A stretch of DNA of 56,803 nucleotides, from positions 1 through 56,803 of the forward strand of contig NZ_JASCXN010000043.1 of NCBI RefSeq assembly GCF_030010625.1, given 5' to 3'. The notes under the pieces were generated by a model. It had not been told where the DNA came from. It saw nothing but the letters and a program-made list of their open reading frames with translations, and searched no databases. Of the stretch, positions 51,670 through 56,803 are shown in pieces. A program made the position numbers and the translations under genes. Source of the stretch: Streptomyces sp. CC208A. Lineage in GTDB: Bacteria > Actinomycetota > Actinomycetes > Streptomycetales > Streptomycetaceae. How positions within the stretch are numbered: the stretch's first letter is position 1; each line of letters starts with the position of its first letter.

Positions 51670-52395
51670 ATGTCCGATCCTGCCGCCGCCGAGTTCCTCG
51701 ATCCCGACGTGAGGTTCGTCGAGCATCCGCCGCCGCGCCTCACTCCGTGGGAGCGGGGCGAAGTGGACCGTCTGTGGGCGGAGACCCGTGCGCTCAACCC
51801 CGCCGCGTTCGACGGGCCCGTGGTCGTCGGTCTCGGCGTCGACCGTACCGGGGCCGGGACGGTGGTGCGGTGGGCGCGGATGACGTACCGGAGCCGGGCC
51901 CTGCGCCGGCTGTGGCCAGCCGAGCGGGTACCCGGGTCCGTGTACGTCACCGCCCTGGTGCCCACCGAGAACGGTCTCGTCGTCGGGCGCGGGTCTGCTG
52001 CCACCGCGGCTCCCGGCCGGTGGACTCTCCCCGGCGGCGCGGTCGAACCGCCTCCGGCCGGGGAACTCCTGGACCTGGCAGGGGTGCGGCGGCACGCTGC
52101 CCGTGAACTGGCCGAGGAGACCGGTCTTCTCGTCTCCGACGACCGGTTGCGGCTGTGGGCGCTCACCCGAAGCCGCCGGTTCGGCGGTCTCGGCTTCCAC
52201 TTCCTGTGCCCGCACGTGTCCGCCGCGCTCGTGCGCCGCCTTCACGCCGGACAGGCCGACGTCCCGCCCTACCCCGGGGCAGGCGGGCCGGAGCTCGACG
52301 AGATCTCCTTCGTCTCCTCCCCGGCCGTGGCCGACGCTCTCGGTCCAACCACGGACTACCTGCCGCAGGTGTGCGACCGGTACTTCACGGACTGA
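51670..52395 (+). CDS. Nudix hydrolase with N-terminal extension
   Basis: A 241-residue protein. Residues about 85-225 form the Nudix domain, with box GGAVEPPPAGELLDLAG...HAARELAEETG; the stretch between the opening GG and RELAEETG is about eight residues longer than usual. The N-terminal region (PRLTPWERGEVDRLWAETRALNP) is helical and matches the extension seen in some actinobacterial Nudix proteins. The ATG at 51670 follows CGAAAGGCGA. It lies just ahead of the MazG-like gene, another nucleotide-hydrolase family. Confidence 0.86.
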   Translation: MSDPAAAEFLDPDVRFVEHPPPRLTPWERGEVDRLWAETRALNPAAFDGPVVVGLGVDRTGAGTVVRWARMTYRSRALRRLWPAERVPGSVYVTALVPTENGLVVGRGSAATAAPGRWTLPGGAVEPPPAGELLDLAGVRRHAARELAEETGLLVSDDRLRLWALTRSRRFGGLGFHFLCPHVSAALVRRLHAGQADVPPYPGAGGPELDEISFVSSPAVADALGPTTDYLPQVCDRYFTD

Positions 52396-52450
52396 CCCTC
52401 GCCAAAACCCTTACCTGCGAACAGTCGACCCCACGAAGGAGCACACCGTC

Positions 52451-52792
52451 ATGGATTTCACCGAGATGAAGCGTCAGGCCCTCGACATCCACGCCCTGTA
52501 CGACGAGCTCAACCAGAAAAAACGAGGACGGGTCTGGACGCGCGGCGAGTTCATGACCGGCTTCATGGGAGACGTGGGCGACCTGTCCAAACTCGTCATG
52601 GCCGCGGACGGCGCCCGCGACATGCCGGGCGGACGAGCCGCGCTCGAGCACGAACTGGCCGACTGCCTGTGGTCGGTACTCATCCTGGCGCACCTGCACG
52701 AGGTGAACCTTCTCGAGGCCTTCAGCCGCACCATGGCCGAACTTCGCAACAGCATCACCACCCAGCTCGTGGACGATCCGCCCACCCCATGA
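52451..52792 (+). CDS. MazG-like NTP pyrophosphohydrolase-fold protein
   Basis: A 113-residue all-alpha protein resembling MazG/RS21-C6-type nucleotide pyrophosphohydrolases. The metal pattern appears as FMGDVGDLSKLV...LEHELADCLWSVL, corresponding to ExxE...ExxD with Asp in place of the first two Glu, followed by LHEVNLLEAF. The ATG at 52451 follows GAAGGAG. Such enzymes cleave dNTPs or modified NTPs to monophosphates. It adds to the concentration of nucleotide hydrolases in the block. Confidence 0.8.
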   Translation: MDFTEMKRQALDIHALYDELNQKKRGRVWTRGEFMTGFMGDVGDLSKLVMAADGARDMPGGRAALEHELADCLWSVLILAHLHEVNLLEAFSRTMAELRNSITTQLVDDPPTP

Positions 52793-52819
52793 GCCGTACG
52801 CGAACCGCGGCACCCGGAG

Positions 52820-53028
52820 ACGGTCGCCCTGCTGGAGCGCGAGCGTGTCGACAACACATCTGCAGTCGGCCAGACCCGCAGGTCCGGACACTCGACATCC
52901 GCCGGGTCAAAGACCGCCTGCCAGTCCTCCACCAAGGTATTCAGGACACTCACGTCCGACGACAACCCCATCAAGTTCGGGTCAAGGAAGCACTTCACGT
53001 CATCCCATGGGCTTGACCCATGAGGCAT
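52820..53028 (-). pseudogene. Remnant of an actinobacterial hypothetical protein gene
   Basis: A minus-strand ATG at 53028 opens MPHGSSPWDDVKCFLDPNL followed by VLNTLVEDWQAVFD, resembling the start of a Streptomyces family whose members run VxxFFDPxxxG...DWQxxxDLV...CxxLxVWPxP. Here the sequence jumps straight to PADVECPDLRVWPTAD and then loses similarity, so an internal deletion removed about 40 codons and the C-terminal part is gone. I cannot name the family. The frame continues antisense to the MazG-like gene without a stop. Confidence 0.55.
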
Positions 53029-53148
53029 GTGCCGAATCAGCCGCAGAGCGACCGGTGTCGCTCAGGTACTCGCGTACTCCGGAAGCTGGGCCTGCGCGAC
53101 TCCGGACAGGCCGTGAAAAGCCACCCTGTCCTGATGGGACAGCGCCAT

Positions 53149-53184
53149 GTGGCTTTGTACGCGGTGACTCGCGTACAAAGCCAC
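53149..53184. terminator. 15-bp perfect hairpin between convergent units
   Basis: GTGGCTTTGTACGCG and its exact complement flank GTGACT. It lies 18 bases beyond the stop of the minus-strand Nudix gene and downstream of the plus-strand MazG-like gene, so it may stop both. A smaller CTGTCC-TGATG-GGACAG hairpin sits just to its left. Confidence 0.8.
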
Positions 53185-53202
53185 AGACGGAATTCCTCTC
53201 GC

Positions 53203-53670
53203 TCACACTTCGCGGATCGGGGTGTCGAGGACGGAGGTGATCGCGTCTGTGTTCGCGGCGATGAAGTCGGCGAGCTCCGGCGGCATCAGGTTCAGCTCGC
53301 GGACGGCCTCGGCAGTGAACGGCACCCGGACCACCTCGTACCCGCCCCGCTCCGGCTTGGAGAACTCCGTCCCCGTACGCGCGGCCAGGTCCATCGACTC
53401 CAGGCGCGCGGCGAAGATGTGCTGTACCCCGACGCCGCCCTCCAGCTCGTCGGTGATCAGGTGGACCAGCTCGGCGCGCTTCAGCTTGCCGCCGAGCTCC
53501 TCGAACACCTCCCGGTGCAGGGCCGCCTCGATGGTCGCGTCGTCCGCCTCGACCCCTCCGCCGACGGACACCCAGTACGGCTCCCTGCCCGGCTTGGTGC
53601 GCTTGATGAGGACGAGCTCGTCGCCGTCAAGGAGGATGGCGCGGGCGTTGCGTTTGACGATCTCGATCAT
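53203..53670 (-). CDS. Nudix hydrolase
   Basis: A 155-residue single-domain Nudix protein, opposite in direction to its neighbours. The box GGGVEADDATIEAALHREVFEELGG (about 37-61) is close to canonical, with REVFEELG complete. It begins MIEIVKRNARAILLDGDELV; the ATG at 53670 is preceded by AAAAGGGA at good spacing, which decides the start over longer frames. The KRTKPGREPYWVSVGGG segment resembles ADP-ribose/ADP-sugar or 8-oxo-type hydrolases, but specificity cannot be read from it. Confidence 0.9.
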   Translation of the reverse strand: MIEIVKRNARAILLDGDELVLIKRTKPGREPYWVSVGGGVEADDATIEAALHREVFEELGGKLKRAELVHLITDELEGGVGVQHIFAARLESMDLAARTGTEFSKPERGGYEVVRVPFTAEAVRELNLMPPELADFIAANTDAITSVLDTPIREV

Positions 53671-53895
53671 GCCGTTTGTCCCTTTTGGTGGCGGTACAGG
53701 AGAGAACGGGCGAAGGGCCGCCTGGTGGCGGTGGACACCTCTGCAGCTCAGTGGGCCCACCGCAGTCGGCGGGTTCTTCATAGAAGTACGCTGCCGCATC
53801 GACAAGACGTCGGAGTTGCAGTCGCCCGCCCGTTCAGTAGCCACTGCCGCGCGTACCGCAGGCCGGCGCAGGTGCTGTGGGCCACACTGATCGCT
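53671..53895. promoter_or_regulatory. Divergent promoter region between Nudix and C39-like genes
   Basis: A 225-base gap between two divergent starts. GTGGGCCCAC, a 10-base palindrome, lies at 53751-53760. I cannot assign -10/-35 boxes. Confidence 0.45.
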
Positions 53896-54537
53896 ATGTC
53901 CGAGCGATCGACGATCCATCAAGTTGCCTACTACGCACAGTGGGAGTCACCGGACCTTGTCCCGGATTTCATCGCCGGGACAAGGTCAGTCCGCGACGAC
54001 CCCCTGTGGCAGAAGTCCGGCGCAGCCGACCGTGACGAGTACGCCTTCTGGGCCGACCGCACCTGCGGCATCGCCTGCCTGCGCATGGCCCTCGACCACT
54101 TCGGCGAGCACGTCCCGCCCGTCATGGAGCTCGTGTCCGAGCTGAGCGACGCCGGGGCTTACGTACGCGACGGCGACACCGTCCACGGCCTCGTCTACCG
54201 GCCCTTCGCCGAGTACGTCACCCGCCGGTGGACCGCCCTCACCGCCACCATCCACACCGACCTGGACGAGACCGAGATCGCCGACGCCGTCCACGCTGGA
54301 TCCCTCGTCGTCATCTCCGTCCACAAGACCATCCGCACGCTTCCCCCCGAGCCGCCCTCCCGGGGCGGCCACCTCGTCCTCTCCGTCGGTGCCGACACCG
54401 AGGCTCTCTACATCAACAACCCCTCCGGCCTGCCCGGCCACAGCCAGCACGCCCACCGCGTCCCCTGGGCCGACCTCCCCCGCTTCTACGCCCGCCGAGG
54501 CGTCGTCCTGTCACACACCAAGGAGCCGGTCCGATGA
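53896..54537 (+). CDS. C39-like cysteine peptidase-fold protein
   Basis: A 213-residue papain-fold protein resembling peptidase C39-like families. The catalytic Cys57 lies in DRTCGIACLRMAL, His159 in RGGHLVLSVGA and Asn175 in YINNPSG, the expected order Cys-His-Asn/Asp. There is no signal peptide or membrane segment, so it acts in the cytosol. It overlaps the MurF-like gene by four bases (ATGA), which points to a shared pathway. It could trim a peptide made or consumed by the ligase; cutting the lanthipeptide leader is a less direct option. Confidence 0.83.
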   Translation: MSERSTIHQVAYYAQWESPDLVPDFIAGTRSVRDDPLWQKSGAADRDEYAFWADRTCGIACLRMALDHFGEHVPPVMELVSELSDAGAYVRDGDTVHGLVYRPFAEYVTRRWTALTATIHTDLDETEIADAVHAGSLVVISVHKTIRTLPPEPPSRGGHLVLSVGADTEALYINNPSGLPGHSQHAHRVPWADLPRFYARRGVVLSHTKEPVR

Positions 54538-55898
54538 TCCCCATGACCCTCGCCGAGATCGCCGCCGCCACCCACGGCACCCTCGACACCGCCGACCCCG
54601 ACACCGTGGTGACCGCGCCGCTCGCCTTCGACTCCCGCCACCCCGCCCCCGGCGCCCTGTTCGCCTGCCTGACCGGCGCTGCCCGCGACGGCCACGACTT
54701 CGCCGCCCTCGCCGTCGAACAAGGCGCTCTCGCCGCGCTCGCCCAGCGCCCGATCCACGTCCCGGCCGTCCTCGTCCCCGACGTCCTCACCGCCATGTCC
54801 GACCTCGCCCGCGCCGTCCACCAGCGCTACACCGGCCTGACCATCGGCATCACCGGATCGGCGGGCAAGACCACCACCAAGGACCTCCTCGCCCACCTCC
54901 TGGCCGCCCACGCCCCCACCGTCGCCACCCCGGCGTCCTTCAACAACGAGATCGGGTTCCCCGTCACCGTCACCAGCGTCCGGCCCGACACCCGCTACCT
55001 CGTGCTGGAGATGGGCGCCCGGGGCAAGGGCCACATCAAGGCCCTGTGCGAGGTGGCCCGGCCCAGCATCGCCACCGTCCTCGGCATCGGATCCGCCCAC
55101 GTCGGCGAGTTCGGCTCCCGCGAAGCCATCGCGGAGGCCAAGGCCGAGATCGTGCGCGCCCTCCCGCCCACCGGCACCGCCGTCCTCAACGCCGACGACC
55201 CCCTCGTAGCGGTCATGGCCCACGACCACCCCGGCCCGGCCCTCTTCTTCGGCACCGCCCCCGGCGCCGACGTCCGCGCCACCGGCATCACCACACACGA
55301 CGGCCGCCCCGCCTTCACCCTCCACCACCAAGGCCGGACCGCGCCGGTCCAGCTCTCCGTCTACGGCCGCCACAACGTCACCAACGCGCTGGCTGCCGCC
55401 GCGACCGCGCTCGCCGCCGGCGTGCCCTTCGACACCGTCGCCACCACCCTGTCCGGCGCCACGATGGCCACCGGAGGCCGCCTGGCCGTCACCACCCGCC
55501 CCGACGGCGTCACCGTCATCAACGACGCCTTCAACGCCAGCCCCGAGTCCGTCCTCGCCGCCCTCGACACCCTCACCGACGTCGGCCAGGACCGCCGCCG
55601 CCTCGCCGTCCTCGGCGAGATGGCCGAACTCGGCGGCCACTCCCCCGCCTGGCACCACCGCGTCGCCGACGCCGCCGCCCGCGCCGACCTCGCCCACCTC
55701 ATCGTCATCGGCACCGGCGACGGCGCCCACACCCTCACCACCGCCTATCAAGCCGCCACCGGCCGTACCCCCGACCGGCACACCCCCGACACCGCTACCG
55801 CCGCCGTCCGCGACCTCCTCGTTCCCGGCGACGTCCTCCTCATCAAGGGCGCCAACTCCCTTCACCTGGAATCCATCGCCGCCCAGCTCCTCCCGTGA
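54534..55898 (+). CDS. MurF-like Mur ligase
   Basis: A 454-residue ATP-dependent amide ligase of the Mur family. N-terminal domain: MTLAEIAAATHG...FDSRHPAPGALFACL. ATPase domain: P-loop GITGSAGKTTTKDLL (105-119), FNNEIGFP (137-144), Glu159 in LEMGARGKGH and Lys203 in EAKAEI, likely the carbamylated lysine. C-terminal domain: GRHNVTNALAAAA and NDAFNASPESVLAAL, the MurF signature. Housekeeping murF normally lies in the dcw cluster with cell-division genes, not here, so this is a second, pathway-specific ligase. It probably joins a dipeptide or amino acid to a carboxylate acceptor. Confidence 0.9.
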   Translation: MIPMTLAEIAAATHGTLDTADPDTVVTAPLAFDSRHPAPGALFACLTGAARDGHDFAALAVEQGALAALAQRPIHVPAVLVPDVLTAMSDLARAVHQRYTGLTIGITGSAGKTTTKDLLAHLLAAHAPTVATPASFNNEIGFPVTVTSVRPDTRYLVLEMGARGKGHIKALCEVARPSIATVLGIGSAHVGEFGSREAIAEAKAEIVRALPPTGTAVLNADDPLVAVMAHDHPGPALFFGTAPGADVRATGITTHDGRPAFTLHHQGRTAPVQLSVYGRHNVTNALAAAATALAAGVPFDTVATTLSGATMATGGRLAVTTRPDGVTVINDAFNASPESVLAALDTLTDVGQDRRRLAVLGEMAELGGHSPAWHHRVADAAARADLAHLIVIGTGDGAHTLTTAYQAATGRTPDRHTPDTATAAVRDLLVPGDVLLIKGANSLHLESIAAQLLP

Positions 55899-56203
55899 AC
55901 CTGCGGCAGGCACCCGGCAGCACCTCAGCCAGGCGCGTGCCGCTGGCCATCCGCCGGCCCCGACCGGACCACGATCGCCAGAACGTCACCGACCGGATCG
56001 TCTGCCGTTCGACGCAGGGATCGCCGGGCGGAAGCCCGGTATCCGTCGGACGCGGCCAACTCGCCCGGTCCCGCGTAACGCACGAGTCCCGCTGGCACCG
56101 GCCATGCCGCGCGCCTGCCGAGGCCGACGCCGTGCCCCCCCCTGGCCCGGCCGGCAGCCCGAAGTGAACGACGCCCGTCGCCGCAAGTCGCCCCGTGGGC
56201 GGT
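55899..56203. other. Non-coding or decayed gap
   Basis: No confident gene. A minus-strand frame ending near 55926 reads VPAGLVRYAGPGELAASDGY and then RASARRSLRRTADDPVGDVL, which looks protein-like for about 55 codons, without a clear start or family. It may be a gene remnant. No hairpin with a T-tract is seen after the MurF-like gene. Confidence 0.4.
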
Positions 56204-56803
56204 TCATTCTTCGGTCCGTCCGGTCACGAGAAGGTGCGCGGATGCGTCGGCGAACTCGGGATGCTCGTCGGCAAGCCATGCCGTCTCGATGGCGCCGGGC
56301 AGCAGCGGCGAGTCGTGGAGGGCCTCGCCGGCGGTGCGTTCGGCGGCGCGGAGGTAGGCCCAGCCGGGGCCTTCGATCCCGGTCACGGTGATCCGGGTCA
56401 GGCCGGCGTCGGCGGCCTCGGCCGCGAGTTCGGCGGCGGTGTGGAAGTAGGCGGTGGTGAAGCCGCGGCTGCCGTCGTACGAGCCGCTGCGCAGGACGGT
56501 GGCGACTTCGCCGTGGAGGAGCTCGGGGGTGAGCTCGGCGTGCACGGTGTAGTCCTGCAGAAGGCTGTAGCGGCTGATGCCGGCGGCAGCGACCAGGGCG
56601 CCGGGCTTCGCCGCTCTGACGGCTTCTTCGAGGGCGCGGACGCGGTCGGCGCGGGTGGTGAGGTGGTAGAGCGGCCCGAGCAGCAGGACGGCGTCGTAGG
56701 AACCGGTGGCGGCGGTGAGGTGCCGGGCGTCACCGAGTTCGGTGGTGCATCCGAGGGCATGGACGGCGGCCTGGTCGAGGTGCCGGGGGACGGGGTCGAT
56801 CAG
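56204..56803 (-). CDS. Class I SAM-dependent methyltransferase, 5' end outside the window
   Basis: The minus-strand frame is open from the window edge to the stop at 56204 (about 199 residues). It contains GDARHLTAATGSYDAVLLLGPLYHL, the post-motif II region of small-molecule methyltransferases, then ALEEAVRAAKPGALVAAAGISRY. The SAM-binding glycine motif must lie upstream, beyond the window. A C-terminal GIEGPGWAYLRAAERTAGEAL segment is common in Streptomyces enzymes of this type. The true start is not visible; an internal GTG near 56545 is not the start. Confidence 0.85.
   Translation of the reverse strand: MIDPVPRHLDQAAVHALGCTTELGDARHLTAATGSYDAVLLLGPLYHLTTRADRVRALEEAVRAAKPGALVAAAGISRYSLLQDYTVHAELTPELLHGEVATVLRSGSYDGSRGFTTAYFHTAAELAAEAADAGLTRITVTGIEGPGWAYLRAAERTAGEALHDSPLLPGAIETAWLADEHPEFADASAHLLVTGRTEE

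Noticed and set aside
55899..56203. A minus-strand gene ending near 55926
   Set aside because: About 55 codons look coding, but there is no start, no family and high-GC frames are often open by chance.

Overview
The window reads as a Streptomyces chromosome segment. GC is very high, third codon positions are almost all G or C, GTG starts and 4-base ATGA/GTGA stop-start overlaps are frequent, and the gene content is typical of the genus: F420-dependent oxidoreductases, a DUF5999 protein, an HATPase/XRE pair, an FxLD lanthipeptide and an actinobacterial tyrosine integrase. No rRNA, tRNA or CRISPR array was found by eye.

Layout. (1) 0.5-5.7 kb, minus strand: a compact catabolic operon with a nitrilase-fold amidohydrolase, a class III aminotransferase, a truncated dihydropyrimidinase paralogue, an intact dihydropyrimidinase and an LLM-class F420 oxidoreductase. 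Together they fit reductive pyrimidine or hydantoin breakdown. (2) 5.9-19.8 kb: ordinary chromosomal genes, namely a coiled-coil protein, a PPOX F420 protein, an HxlR regulator divergent from an NAD(P)-binding protein, an XRE regulator divergent from methionine aminopeptidase, gamma-glutamyltransferase, a P450, a secreted CocE-type hydrolase, exonuclease III, an MBL-fold protein and PcaDC. (3) 19.9-22.6 kb: a likely boundary of accessory DNA, with a tyrosine integrase, a 33-bp palindrome, an eight-copy GCCTGC repeat and a frameshifted ISAs1-type element. (4) 22.6-30.5 kb: a phosphotransferase and XRE regulator divergent from an HATPase protein with three operator-like sites 31 bp apart, then a coupled set (DUF5999, GH15 hydrolase, LuxR-tail protein, small TTA-codon protein). 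(5) 31.0-42.1 kb: an FxLD-type class I lanthipeptide cluster with precursor, hairpin, LanB, LanC, a fused SpaB_C-like/isoaspartate-methyltransferase-like protein, a helical protein, an EEP-fold protein and an ABC transporter. (6) 42.2-56.8 kb: an accessory block with five Nudix genes holding eight Nudix domains (one triple, one double), a MazG-like protein, a phosphotransferase, an MFS exporter, a frameshifted isoaspartate-methyltransferase-like gene, two other methyltransferases, a PIG-L deacetylase, a GFA-family protein and a coupled C39-like protease/MurF-like ligase pair.

How the parts may work together. In region 5 the leader is probably bound through its FTLN motif. LanB would dehydrate Thr/Ser, LanC would close thioether rings onto Cys45/49/52, the methyltransferase domain would act on an Asp near the rings, and the ABC protein would export the product. 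Region 6 has long runs of overlapping plus-strand genes, so much of it is probably co-expressed. Its concentration of nucleotide-hydrolase folds with a MurF-like ligase, a deacetylase and methyltransferases suggests a small-molecule pathway or a nucleotide-sanitising island that I cannot match to a known system.

Decay is common at junctions: a truncated hydA copy, a broken transposase, a 10-bp duplication that breaks a methyltransferase gene, a deleted minus-strand gene near 52.9 kb and a probable carboxypeptidase remnant before the lanthipeptide precursor.
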